This document shows positions 36,111 to 47,050 of a DNA stretch of 64,000 nt, in pieces. How positions within the stretch are numbered: the first letter of the stretch is position 1; each line of letters starts with the position of its first letter. The DNA lies in contig OW203992.1 of assembly GCA_934047225.1 (NCBI GenBank), forward strand, positions 19,767,501 to 19,831,500. The letters are read 5' to 3'. The notes beneath the pieces were generated by a model. It made no database searches and was not told where the DNA came from. It saw nothing but the letters and a program-made list of their open reading frames with translations. The DNA is from Ypsolopha sequella. Taxonomy: Eukaryota > Arthropoda > Insecta > Lepidoptera > Ypsolophidae. Both the position numbers and the translations under genes were made by a program.

Positions 36111-36288
36111 TAAAAAAATACGGGTGCTTCTTTTCTGTGTGTTTCATGAAATACACGAAAAATTTCAATAAATTTCTGGTATATGCATTTTGACTACATA
36201 ATCTAGGGTTTTGTTTTTGGAAAACATGTTTGTATACAATTTTCCTCGATAGAAATAATAGGGGAGATGACAGGGTAAACAAAATATT

Positions 36289-36543
36289 ATTCTATTTAGT
36301 CCGTCATTTAGATTATCAAAAAAATATTGGACACGTATTTTTTCTTTTGTCAATCAAACAAAAAATGACAAAGATAAAGCGCGTCAAAGTTTGGGAGTGG
36401 GGGCTGGTGACTTCACGCCTAGGTAAAAAGTGTACCTAGTCGTGACGTCACGCGTAACTTTAGCGGGGTATATGTTTAATTGATAAAAGAAAAAATAAGT
36501 GTCCAATATTTTCTGATAATCTAACTGACGGACTTATTAGAAT
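36289..36543. mobile_element. Foldback MITE with TTAGTCCGTCA-type arms
   Basis: Left arm ATTCTATTTAGTCCGTCATT, then ATATTGGACACGTATTTTTT; the right arm reads the same on the other strand with a few changes. The centre contains TGACGTCACG. Element about 255 bp, no protein. Confidence 0.8.
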
Positions 36544-37639
36544 TTTTTAGTCATCATGCCTATTGTTGAAATGAGGTCTTCAAACACACTTTTTCTCCTC
36601 GTTTGATGAACAGAAACCATGTACAGAACTCAAAAATATTTTAATACATGGGTTTCAACAATATCTAGATATTTGATTTTGGAAATTTTGCCAGCTATTT
36701 TAGCTTTTTTTATAAAAATATAAAACTACCTTTTTTCCTTTCGCCTTGAATGGCCCTCTCGCACCGCGCGTTTTTTTGCTTGGAGTGACAGTGACAAAAA
36801 TAAAAAGGTACTTATATTGTCAAATAGTCTATTATACATTAGAACGCTCGCTTCGTGCACTCTCTGAAAAGTTTTGCAAGTTTTTCTGGATATTCTGAAA
36901 AAGTATTTAGAAAAAAAGGACAATAGTCTGAAAATTGCCATGTTACGTGTCAAGAAAATTCACGAGAAGAATTAATTCCCTTAGTCGAACCATTTCGCTG
37001 TAGACTTCATTCGTAATTTGTGGAGTTTACTTTGCAATTATTTTTTTCAAGCGAAGTTAATTCGTTTACGTTTTTAGATTGGAAGTCTAAAATGTATCCT
37101 CTTTTGGAGCATATATTTTATTTTTATTTTAAATTGTGTAATAAACTGACAATCTGAATTAAAGCGCTACGGAAAAAAAATCGACTCTTTTAGAACTTGC
37201 ATATCTACTTTAGTAAAGGCTATTTTTGATAAAATAGTATATTATTTTTGGAATCTTTTCGTAGGGATCTGTTAAAACAGAAACGCGATTGGAGAAATTC
37301 GGCTCGATACAAATATTTATTGAAATGAAGAGTTTTTCGACACCAATTCTCTTGGTTTGACTATTTGGAATGACATATGGACTGCGATTATATTTTACTA
37401 GATGGGTTTTAACATTATCTAGGACCTGAAACGGTTAAACGAAAATTTGATAGCAACTTTAGTACATTTTATATTAATAAAAAACCGAATTTTTGCTACT
37501 TTTCCACGAATCTGTCCCTCTCTCACTGAGGGTTTTTTCGCATATGGAGTAACAGGGATACTAAAACTTTTACATATCGCCTTAAACAAAATGCTCATTC
37601 TATAGTGAAAGAGCCTTAAGTGGCCCCTTCCCGCTCAGA
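36544..37639. other. Intronic AT-rich sequence, no gene
   Basis: No repeat with a partner in this window and no protein-like frame was found. Confidence 0.5.
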
Positions 37640-38035
37640 TGCCATATAAATGCTTTAGGTGTTTGTGACGTCCTTGATTTGTTTGTGACGTGGCTTTGAT
37701 CTCAATGAAACTTTGCACACATCTTTAGATATGTTTCCCTTCCTTCCACACCACACTTCGACCCACATCTCATCAAGAGGTGCAAGATAGCGAGATATTC
37801 AAACGACGCCGTATTTGTGAAATGGTTTCGGGTAAAAACTGTTTTCCATGAAACGGTAACTGTTTATTGTTTATTTAAAGAAAAGTGTATAAATTTAGTC
37901 ATCTTTACATAAACGACATATTTTTTTTTTTTTCAGTATTGATGAAAATTATACAATTTGCTAAACTTTGCTTAAAAACGAGGCAATATTCACGATATCC
38001 TGATATCTATTATGGTGGTGTTTCATCAAATTTTA
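37640..38035 (+). repeat. Uninterrupted copy of the repeat split at 29525-30540
   Basis: Contains GTTTGTGACGTGGCTTTGAT, CTCAATGAAACTTTGCACAC, TTTTTTCAGTATTGATGAAA and AAAACGAGGCAATATTCACG in the order expected from joining both halves of the 29.5-30.5 kb copy, in opposite orientation. Family unknown. Confidence 0.7.
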
Positions 38036-38127
38036 CTTTTTGGGCTGTATGGAGACGTAATAGTTAGATGATAGAGTGAAAAATGTCAACATGCGGGATC
38101 GTTGCTGCCAAAATGAAGATGTAGTGA

Positions 38128-38397
38128 CTATAGAATGAAAAAAAGGAATTCTTTGATGGTTTGTACATGTAGGGAATATGAATGAAAGTAGAGTGACGTA
38201 AGAAATATCGAAGGTAGAGCTCCACCAGGCCACTCTAGAAGAACGGATGCTGGCCAAATTGGAGATATCAAAAGTAAAGTGACGAAGGATAATGTCAAAA
38301 GTACCCGGAATAGAACAGCTTGTATGACTAGATTGATGGATGTGGAAGAGGCGAAAAAGGTGTGTCAGGATCGTAGCAGATTGAAGAGACAGGCATA
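38128..38397 (+). pseudogene. Decayed LINE polymerase C-terminus
   Basis: One frame gives MNESRVT, a stop, then EISKVELHQAT. A shifted frame gives GQIGDIKSKVTKDNVKSTRN followed by RTACMTRLMDVEEAKKVCQD and a TAA. The WFxHVxxMNESRVT and STRNRxACMTRxMxVxEAKxVCxDRS patterns occur at the C-terminus of widespread lepidopteran LINE-encoded proteins. At least one frameshift and one stop separate the parts. The minus-strand frame here is its shadow. Confidence 0.6.
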
Positions 38398-39403
38398 AGT
38401 ATATGTATATATGCATCTCTATATTCATGTATTTACTCTAGTTAGAAACAAACGAATTAACACTGTTGGGACACATTGCATATTGAAAGCAATATAAGTC
38501 AATCACATCAACTCCGACTGCTGCTATTTCGCCAACATTGTGTTACGCATTAGTTAGCATTTTGAGACCACAAGTTGATATATTGCTAAGACTTTGTTAC
38601 CATACAAACGCTTTGACGCATAAAAACGGTAGGTTATGTTATGCTTATGACTTAACATCCACAAATATTTTTGGACACGTTCATTGTCAACCAACGCACT
38701 GCATAAATCGTTCACCAGTTATAATTCTACCTACTCAGATATTCATTTTTGTCAAGCAAAATAGAACTTTAGTACCTGTGGCTAAGAGCTACATGACCCT
38801 TCTGTAAGGTTTGTCAGGTAGATTTGCACTTCTCTTCCATCTAACAAAGTCCACGGAGCAGTAAAGTGGCTGCTTGTAAATCAAAACGACGAATCGAAAA
38901 AATAAATAAATCGAGACAGACCGAAATATCGAGTTGTAGTGATGTCCTTTCATTGATACAATAAAAGTATTTTCATCGATAACTTTAGTATTATTCTTGT
39001 ATAAATAATGACGGATCCTTGCGTTTTTTTTTTCAAGGATATGTAAAATGTATAATGAATTTTTATAAAAGTATTATTTGACACAAATCTCTTTAGGATA
39101 GAATCTTGGCGCAGTAAAACTGTAAAGTATGGTGTGCAACGTCAAATTTGGAATGTCCAATGTCCTTACTATATTAAATTTCTTCTCAGCTCTAGAAGGT
39201 TTGCTCCTAAAGAGGTTTGTGTCGGATAATAAAGGAAAAATTATTCGGTAAGTTTTTGTGTGTGGACATTTTTGCTTCTTCGACTTACTTTATTAAAGTA
39301 TTTTTTTAAATATAAAATCACTAGTAGCGGTCTCAACCTATGTTATTTTTAAAGAAGCTCATAAAAATAAACTTTATATAAAATATTTTGGCTCACCAAA
39401 CTC

Positions 39404-39658
39404 CAATGGCGTGCATAGAACTTTTTTTCGGAAAAGCAATCAGAAAGTTTGACAATAAAAAATATGAAAAAATTTAAATAACACTTTGAATAAAAAAAAG
39501 TTTGTATGACGCGAGGGTAGACACTGTCTACCCTAGAGTAAACATTTTCATATCAACTTTTTTTTTTCAAAGTGTTATTTAAATTTTTTCATATTTTTTT
39601 ATTGTCAAACTTAACCTTCTGATTGCTTTTCCGGAAAAAAGTTCTATGCACGCCACTG
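39404..39658. mobile_element. hAT-type foldback MITE with exact 8-bp target duplication
   Basis: Termini CAATGGCGTGCATAGAACTT and, inverted, CAGTGGCGTGCATAGAACTT. Arms of about 105 bp continue through GGAAAAGCAATCAGAA and AAATTTAAATAACACTTTGA. CCAAACTC occurs directly on both sides (39396-39403 and 39659-39666), the 8-bp duplication characteristic of hAT elements. Confidence 0.92.
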
Positions 39659-39666
39659 CCAAACTC

Positions 39667-40919
39667 CCAAGCTAGCCAACAAATCCAAGTCTGTTATCGA
39701 TGAAAATATTTTTCCCGCCAACCCGAGCTCATGTGGAAAGCAAAGGATTGTACGTAGCAATAAAAAAAGATAAAGTGTATTACGGGATGTCCGGATAAAG
39801 GCCAGTTTATGTTTTCATATTAAGTTTGTCATAAAAATGAGCGCACTAACACACTTTACAGCTATTGGTCTCTTTTGTTAGTTTTAACTCCTCTGCCTTT
39901 GTGTTTGGGAATAACGCCTTCGGTTACGTGGTAGTCTCAACGAAATAAATTATACGTCAAGTGAATGTGTCAGAACAAAAAAAAACAATTAGAACAAAGC
40001 TGTTAAAAAAATCACAGCTGTTCTCATTAATCCATTTCTCAAAATATACGTCTAATAAGCACAAAGAATAAAAAGGTAGTCAATTTAAATCCACGCTTGG
40101 ATGCCCTCCCTTACTTTGTCCCATAATCCGTTTCGCTAGCACAAATGATGTCTGCCCTTGTTAGACACGTATATAAAGACTTCATAATTTTGACACTTCC
40201 AAATTGTTGCGACACTCTACTATTGTTTACTGAAAAAATACATTTTTCGGAGGCGAAGATATAATTATAACTGAATATCTTTACACACAATGACAAGGGT
40301 GAAGGTGAGTTCTTTGCAAGTATTGTATTAGTGACGACGTATTCATCAATATCGACCTTTGAAACCACAAATTACTTCATACAAATATGAATATCAAGAT
40401 GTAACACTTCAACTACACAGCCATGGGAATATCAAGATGTAACAATCCTACAACAATGTAAATCCTCCAAGGATGACAATCCACTCGGGGCGAGTAGCGA
40501 TAGATACAGTGATTTAGAACAACAACATGCACTTGTTACAAATCGGGAGGGTCCATCACCCCTCAACAAGATAACATATGACACGAGGCTAATACGCGGA
40601 TTATACTCATTGCATACACTTGCGGTCCGAAATGACTTTATCTTATCCCTTTGTTATTAAACGACCATCAGCTTAGCTAATACGAGCAAAAAATATAAAT
40701 TTTATTCTTATTCTCCCGACATGCAAGTCTTGCAAGTCGTTCACGGTTATGAAAATAAGACCTTTTATCGTGAACTATAACATTCCTCGCGGGTAATAAA
40801 TAACGATATTATTGAATAAGAATATGGTTGTAAACAAAACTGTTATTGTTGGCCATAAAGCGTTGCATATCGATCGAATCGAGAGAAGTTGTAAATCTTT
40901 AAATTCGTCGAAATTTAAT
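39667..40919. other. Intronic sequence, no gene
   Basis: Only a short direct repeat GAATATCAAGATGTAACA (40389 and 40429 vicinity) is visible. Confidence 0.5.
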
Positions 40920-41215
40920 TTTCCCATTTTTCAGGCGGCGGATTAGAACATTGAAATGTCAATATTGACAGTATCTCTGGAGGACAATTCCACTGTCACA
41001 GTCTGGGCGCACCAGGGCTGTAGCAAGGGGCAAACTCGCGCCCTCTGCCCCCTATAGAATGCCAATTTTCCGGACGCCGCCGCCGACGAATACGCAATTA
41101 TTTAGATAAACCTCTCGCCGTGACTATAAAAAGATCTTCCCCTCCCGCAACGTTGTTTGTTGTCTTTGGGGCTTTGTGAATTTATAGCCCAGCATTACGC
41201 CGACGGTTAGGAAAA
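40920..41215. promoter_or_regulatory. GC-richer non-repetitive block in T-box intron 3 (candidate enhancer)
   Basis: A GC-rich patch (CCGGACGCCGCCGCCGACGA and neighbours) about 0.6 kb downstream of exon 3, with no repeat partner in the window and no protein-like frame. Such blocks near developmental genes are often regulatory. This is inference from composition and position only. Confidence 0.25.
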
Positions 41216-41835
41216 AATGTACTTTTAATTTATCTCGTTAAAGGGTTGAAGAACGGCGGGGTTCGCGAAGTAATTATTCCGGAATTGCCCACTTTGGCTG
41301 ATGAATCCATTTCGTTGAACCCTTTGTTTGGAGTGTAGAGTGAATTAATTTAGTTTTGACTCTGATCTTAGTGAAATGAAAGCTCGCATTAGCGGCGTTG
41401 AGCTACAAATTAATTTTGAGACATTAATATTACTGTCCGAATTGCAACTCATTAACTTTTCAGATTAATAAAATCTGTTCCGGCGTCTAACAAAATCTTC
41501 TAACTCTTTTAAAGCTTCTCTCGTATAATTAAAACAACATTAACTTTAACACAGGTACACAATGAACGCACCCATGTTATGTAATAACTTAACGAATATG
41601 TCACAGAAAAGACCTCCAAAATATTGGTACCAAGAAGTTTATAACCAGAATGGAGCGTTTACCTCCATAGAAAGCCGCACGATAAAATAAATTAACATCA
41701 TGTATCTCTATTACTCATGACACTTTTTTCTATTTAGTTGCTATCGATGTCTCTTTAATTTAACGCTCCAGTATAATTATAAGATCCTTGGTACTGGCCA
41801 CCAAAATAAAATTTAAAAAAAGAACATCGTCTAAC

Positions 41836-41998
41836 CTGCCAGTCTTGGTGATGATCATCTCGGTGCCGAGGTCATGGAACTTGTCCCAGAGCTCCTTGGT
41901 CTCGAGCTGACAGTCCACCGTCAGCAGCTCCTCGCAGTTACAGGACGTGGCGGGGAGGGGCGGTCGTGCGGGGGATGGAGTGTCGCGCTCGCCAAGCT
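41836..41998 (-). CDS. mid: midline/H15 (Tbx20 subfamily), exon 3 (start of the T-box)
   Basis: This 163-nt exon lies between an AG acceptor (41999-42000) and a GT donor at 41835-41834. It begins with AG (completing a Glu codon) and ends with AG (phase 2). It encodes [13 protein letters not shown], a short Pro-rich segment, then [20 protein letters not shown] and [13 protein letters not shown], the opening of the T-box DNA-binding domain in the form typical of Tbx20 proteins. The family continues with RMFPTIRVSF after this intron, and the AG|G split gives exactly that Arg. I searched for the next exon by eye on the minus strand down to position 1 and saw none, so the rest of the DNA-binding domain lies outside the window. 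Confidence 0.93.
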
Positions 41999-42793
41999 CT
42001 GTAGACATCAATAAAATTGACACAATAGAACTACTATAGCATATTGTGGAATTTGTGGGAAGGTAGGGCACTCGTTATTCAGTTTAGTTTCCATCTATTT
42101 ATTGAAAATATAGGATCTATCAATTTCTAACCACATATTAATGAATTTAAGTATTTTCAAAATATTTTTTTCTGTTTAATAGACGACAAGGTAATCTTTT
42201 TTATACTTACCGGAATAAATATTGAAAGTCAGCTTAAGGCCTCAAAATAACAATGAGTAATTTTTAAATACATAAGTGTTATACACAACGTGTACTCGTA
42301 TACATATAGCTAAAATTTAAATTTCTGCTACAGTGGCCGTTTTTAACAAAAGTTCAAATTTTAGCTAGTCGTGAATAAAATTTTTGAAACTTTTGGTTTT
42401 TAAAACAGTTTTTTATTATTTTATAGACTTTTGATATTCATTTTTATAAATTTTAATATATTTTTCAATAATGATTCTGTAAGACTTGATATTTTTTAAA
42501 GTGGCAGCACTTTCGCAGCTCTTTAAGTCTTAAAAACGTTTTATTAATGTCACGCAAAATCTCAACAACAAGGTTGTTGTTAATTTGTAGCTTCATTTTA
42601 TATATCTATATCAATATATGTATTATTAACGAGTTCCCAATGAAAGTGGAAATCACTTGCACGTCCATTAAGGAGGTCTCTCTTTATAGGCATTGAAATG
42701 ATACGTTACGGGAAGACATGCTATAGAAGATACCGTTACTATAAAATGTTGTCATAAATCTATCCACTGACGTAGCTATATAAGGTGAAATTC
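41999..42793. other. Intron 2 sequence next to exon 3
   Basis: AT-rich, no repeat recognised. The acceptor of exon 3 is at its low-coordinate edge (ATTGATGTCTACAG on the minus strand). Confidence 0.5.
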
Positions 42794-43157
42794 AATCAAC
42801 CGCCTGAATTCATACTGGAGACTCGGTTAACTTTTAAGTGATACATTCATTGTAAATAATTGATTACTTTAAAATATTTGTATGCTGGCCTGGCAGATAG
42901 CATTGGAACTAACATGTACATGTAACATTTAACGTAAAAACTTTTGTAACATGCTTTCGGACAAATAAACTTTTGATTGATTGATTGATTGATTGATTGT
43001 GATCAGGAACAATGTTTAATGACACTTCAGGTAAAATTTGAAAAAACATTTTTTTAGCTCCTATATAATTTTTTTTTATGATTTCGGATAAAGGGATCAT
43101 TGAACTTTGTTCCTGATCACTAGCCGAGTCTCCAGTATGAATTCAGGCGGTTGATTT
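42794..43157. mobile_element. 364-bp inverted-repeat element
   Basis: AATCAACCGCCTGAATTCAT, then ACTGGAGACTCGG at the left; the same on the opposite strand at the right. A nested inner repeat (GTGATCAGGAACAA at 43000 against its inverse at about 43107) and an ATTG microsatellite (42974-42999) lie inside. Confidence 0.8.
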
Positions 43158-43255
43158 TTTTATTTAATATTTGAATATGTTAATAATTTTTTTTTTTCTA
43201 AAATACCGTTTAGGGATTTTTTTTGGATTTTGTATTTTACCTAAATATAAACACT

Positions 43256-43353
43256 TACTTAGATGGTTTTTAGGCGCTATATTTCGACCCCTCAGTGAGG
43301 TTGTCATCAGGCCACATCATTATGTATATAGCGCCTAAAACCATCTAAGTAAA
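43256..43353. repeat. Short inverted repeat enclosing a hammerhead-like core
   Basis: TTACTTAGATGGTTTTTAGG plus CGCTATAT at the left and its inverse at 43325-43353. The enclosed loop holds the HHR2 motif. Confidence 0.8.
43273..43315 (-). ncRNA. Hammerhead-ribozyme-like motif (HHR2)
   Basis: Minus strand: GGC, CTGATGA, a stem II hairpin CCTC-ACT-GAGG with two unpaired bases on each side, GAAA, TATA, GCGCC. The core is intact. As a type I hammerhead stem I has only two pairs; as a type III the surrounding GGCGCTATA/TATAGCGCC stem fits with an ATA triplet but the inner stem is weak. Confidence 0.4.
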
Positions 43354-43870
43354 ACACTTACTTAGTAAGTATTTATGTAAAATACGACATACTATTATTT
43401 GAATGTTTTATGTATTTCTGTTTGGGAAATCTATAAAATATGCATTTAAATCTCAATATTACGAGTTTGTTCACAGTTTCTATTATAATTTATTTCCTTG
43501 ATACGTAATGCTTTCTCTGCAATTATATTATTGTTTTCTCATCGTAACACGCGGCAAGATCTGATTAAAACATAATCAAGAGAATGCAATCTTAGTTGTG
43601 TGAATCGAATCGCATTGTTGATGAGAAAAAGTGTTTTATTTCACTTCAATCATAGTCATAACCGACAAGTTCGATTCACTTTTTGCTTAAAAATATTAGC
43701 AATGCAGATGAAGAGACTCTTTAATGTGTCTATAATGTTGTAAATTGCTACGTTAAGATATTTTATTACTCAGTTTAACACAATAGTTCATTTGCGGTTC
43801 TACGAGTAATTGTGCGTTTATTGTGGCGAACGAGATGAGAACAATACGTCTGGATACATTATGTAGGTCA

Positions 43871-44395
43871 GGGGATCTAAAAAGGCCGACTTGGGTGAAT
43901 CATAAAATGATTTGAAAGTAGGATGGAGTCTGAATTTTTTCAGGCGTGGAAAAGAGACGGTATTAGAACGGAATCATAATATGATTCATCCAAAGTGGCC
44001 TTTTTAGAGGACCAGGGGATCTAAAAAGGCCGACTTGAGTGAATCATAAAATGATTTCAAAGTAGGATGGAGTCAGAGTTTTTTCAGGCGTGCAAAAGAG
44101 ACGGTATTAGAACGGAATCATAATAAGATTCATCCAAAGCGGCCTTTTTAGAGGACCAGGAGTTCGTAACCAGAATTATACGACTAACTTACCAGGACAA
44201 GGGGATCTAACAAGGACCAGGGGATCTAAAAAGGCCGACTTGAGTGAATCATAAAATGATTTGAAAGTAGGATGGAGTCAGAGTTTTTTCAGGCGTGCAA
44301 AAGAGACGGTATTAGAACGGAATCATAATATGATTCATCCAAAGCGGCCTTTTTAGAGGACCAGGAGTTCGTAACCAGAATTATACGACTAACTT
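43871..44395. repeat. Array of three ~144-bp palindromic MITE units
   Basis: Each unit starts GGGGATCTAAAAAGGCCGAC and ends GGCCTTTTTAGAGGACCAGG, so the unit ends are inverted repeats. Units start at 43871, 44015 and 44220. Copies 2 and 3 are both followed by AGTTCGTAACCAGAATTATA, so the unit plus flank was duplicated. A miniature GGGGATCTAACAAGGACCAG lies between them. Confidence 0.9.
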
Positions 44396-45641
44396 ACTGT
44401 TGAGCAAAAATCTGTTGTAAAAGAGATGAAATAGATATTGACTCCTCTATGCCATGATTTTCAATGACTGTTACGTAAACTACGAAAAAAAATAGTAAGC
44501 ACCGAAATTGTTTAAATCATTCATTAACTGTATAGATTTTAAGTAACAAAAACCGGATTTCATTCAATAACAGAAAAGATAACAAACATAACTTATTAAA
44601 ATATATATTTAAGCTTTTTTAAGTTATATTTTATTGTAACGTATGTATACATATATACTGATATTATGTGCTGAAACTATAGGTTTATAAACATTTTAAT
44701 TTTAATTTTTTTTTTATAAACTCAAATTACAATGAATTATCCACACAAATTCTTTTTGAACGAATATATAAATAGTTATTGTTTTGACATTGGAAAAATT
44801 ACTACTTGGTCATTTATTACAATAAATATCCTCTGAAAAATTATTTGAAATTAGATGAAACATTATCCTAGTGCAATAATTGCTCTATAATAATAACATC
44901 GTCAAATCAATTCGATTGTTTGTATAAATAAATATACACCACATTATGGCTGTAATGTTTTTTGCAAAACTGTATAGATACACAACACATCCCTTTTACT
45001 TTTTTGACATTGTGGTATCTACAATTACTTGTGTTTCATTTTAAAATTGGCTTTATAGTCGGTTGAATTTAGAGAAACTCCATTCTCAACATTGCCGGTA
45101 CTTTTTTGTCTTCTTTCATAAATAGCAATTTAAGTTTGTACATTTACATACAGAGAAAATTAATAACTGTCAGAAATGTCCATAATTACACTAAATTAGT
45201 CTAAAGCTGTGGTTACACGGTCGGGGAATTCTTCATAAGCAAGATAACACAGTTATTTAAATACCTGGCCAAATGTTAATCGCTTTAATAACACGTAAAC
45301 AATTTGATTATGTAGATTCCAGTGTTGGTTTAATTGTATGCAATAGTGTTGAAATTCACGGCCTGAATGTGTTTTTGTCTGTAGGTGGTTAATGTTGAAA
45401 ATTCATTACCTACAGTACACAACTAATCCATAAAAAATATAGTTAACTAGGGACATAAAAAGTTTATTTATATGATGAAAAACTAAATTTAATACTTTTG
45501 GAACAGATACCATATTACTTAGAAAGAATATGTTACAGTAAATAACTAGTAAATAGGAGGAGAAAAAATGCAGCTTCACATCTTCCTTCAAGTTCACACT
45601 CAATCTATAGAACTTGCGATTGGTGAAACTTGGATAACAAC
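44396..45641. other. Intron 2 sequence, no gene
   Basis: AT-rich and featureless apart from chance short frames. Confidence 0.5.
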
Positions 45642-45690
45642 ATGATGAATAAATACAATTACACTCGTTTCACAGTTTATAAACTTATTT

Positions 45691-45729
45691 AACCCGACCG
45701 GTTTCGGTTTTACACCATCATCAAGGGTT
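45691..45729 (-). ncRNA. Hammerhead-ribozyme-like motif (HHR3) with GUC triplet
   Basis: Minus strand: stem I AACCC; core TTGATGA (the usual first C is T); stem II hairpin GGT-GTAAA-ACC; GAAA; CCGGTC containing the preferred GTC cleavage triplet; then GGGTT, pairing with AACCC. ACCGGU is self-complementary, as expected for minimal stem III hammerheads that act as dimers. The C-to-T change in the core would normally impair cleavage. Confidence 0.5.
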
Positions 45730-45830
45730 TAGTTAGACTGCTTGGATGTTATTCCGTGCAAGTCAACTACGAGATTACACTGTTTAGTATATCATTTATT
45801 GCACGGAATAACATCCAAGCAGTCTAACTA

Positions 45831-45868
45831 AACCCTTGATGGTAGTGTGAATGTGATGCCGGTCGGGT
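45831..45868 (+). ncRNA. Decayed mirror copy of HHR3
   Basis: Plus strand: AACCC, TTGATGG, a changed middle, GCCGGTC, GGGTT. The stem I halves and GTC remain, but the GAAA box and the last core base are lost. Confidence 0.35.
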
Positions 45869-45920
45869 TAAATAAGCTTATAAGCTGTGAAACCAGTGCA
45901 AATGTATTTATTCATCATCA

Positions 45921-46093
45921 CTACATAGTATAAAACAAAGTCGCTTTCCGCTGTCTGTCTGTCCCTATGTATGCTTAGATCTTTAATACTACGCAACGGA
46001 TTTTGATGCGTTTTTTTTTTATAGATAGAGTGATTCAAGAGGAAGGTTTATATGTACAATACATGCCCGTGCAAAGCCGGGGCGGGTTGCTAG
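45921..46093 (+). mobile_element. Short Helitron-like element
   Basis: It starts near CTACATAGTATAAAACAAAG and passes through GCAACGGATTTTGATGCG and AGAGTGATTCAAGAGGAAGG. It ends with the hairpin GCCCG ... CGGGTTG followed by CTAG and a T, the CTRR-T ending expected of Helitrons. The 5' TC start is not clear. Confidence 0.55.
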
Positions 46094-46210
46094 TATAGAA
46101 TAAATGATGGTAGCCCCTCTTATTTTCAGTTCAGGTATAAGTTTGTAGTTCTAGGAATGGTTCTTTTGATATTGATGATGAATACATACGTGGTTTTAGG
46201 GTTAAGGTAT

Positions 46211-46532
46211 AAGAGGAAACGACTCGTATCCTCTACGAAACGCACAACTTAAGATGGTTCTTCTTATTTTTGAATTACAGATATTATGTAAATAAGTGTT
46301 ATTTATGGCATTTCGCGAACATAGTTACAGTTGAAAGCGTGTTTTAAGTTTGTGTGGCCATACATTTACAGCGTAATGCATAAAATAACGAAATTTTGCC
46401 GGAAAAGCCCGACTGACACTAAACTATGTTCGCGAAATGCCATAAATAACATTTATTTAATATCTGTAATTCAAAACTAAGAAGAACCATCTTAAGTTGT
46501 GCATTTCGTAGAGGAAACGAATCGTTCCCCTT
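46211..46532. mobile_element. 322-bp foldback MITE
   Basis: Arms of about 115 bp share TCCTCTACGAAAYGCACAAC, TTAAGATGGTTCTTCTTA, GAATTACAGATATTA and GTTATTTATGGCATTTCGCG. The loop is 46331-46410. No frame of interest. Confidence 0.88.
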
Positions 46533-47050
46533 GAAAGAAAAAACTGAACGCTAGTTTTTCCCGAAAACAGTGTAACGTAGGGATTAGAAATTAAAAATCA
46601 TCTCGTGGGATATCGCTTATACAAGTGACTTTTTTGTCACCGTCTAAATTAATACTGGAGGCATGGTAAGTGATCAGTATTATGGATCAATAACACTTTG
46701 TGCAATTTTTTTCTATCATCCGTACAAACGCAGTACTACCGTATGTATACTTTGAAACGAGTAAAGTACAAGTGCTGTGTTATTCATTATAATGGTACCT
46801 ATTAAATTGTTCTAAGTCATCGAAATAATAATTCGATGTTCTAAGTTTAAAATCTCACTGTTATTAGTTTAGTTCGTATTATATTAGTTTGTTCGAAATT
46901 TAAAATATACAGGTAACCAATGTGGAGTACTAGAGTCCATTGGGCCAAAGTAAATTTTTTTAATAGCAACATATACAGGATGTTAGGTGTAGATTTGGTC
47001 CACAATTTGCGTCACATGATTATTAGTATACATGATGCTAATGATAATGG

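Larger units (their letters stand above)
45642..45918. mobile_element. Inverted-repeat element with mirrored hammerhead-like sites (possibly Penelope-derived)
   Basis: Arms 45642-45760 and 45801-45918 are reverse complements over about 118 bp, including TGATGAATAAATACA, TTTAACCCGACCGG, AAGGGTTTAGTTAGACTGCT and TGGATGTTATTCCGTGCA. The left arm carries an almost complete hammerhead core on the minus strand. The right arm carries a decayed copy on the plus strand. Confidence 0.8.

Noticed and set aside
38033..38428. 131-codon minus-strand frame
   Set aside because: It is the antisense shadow of the decayed LINE polymerase tail on the plus strand.
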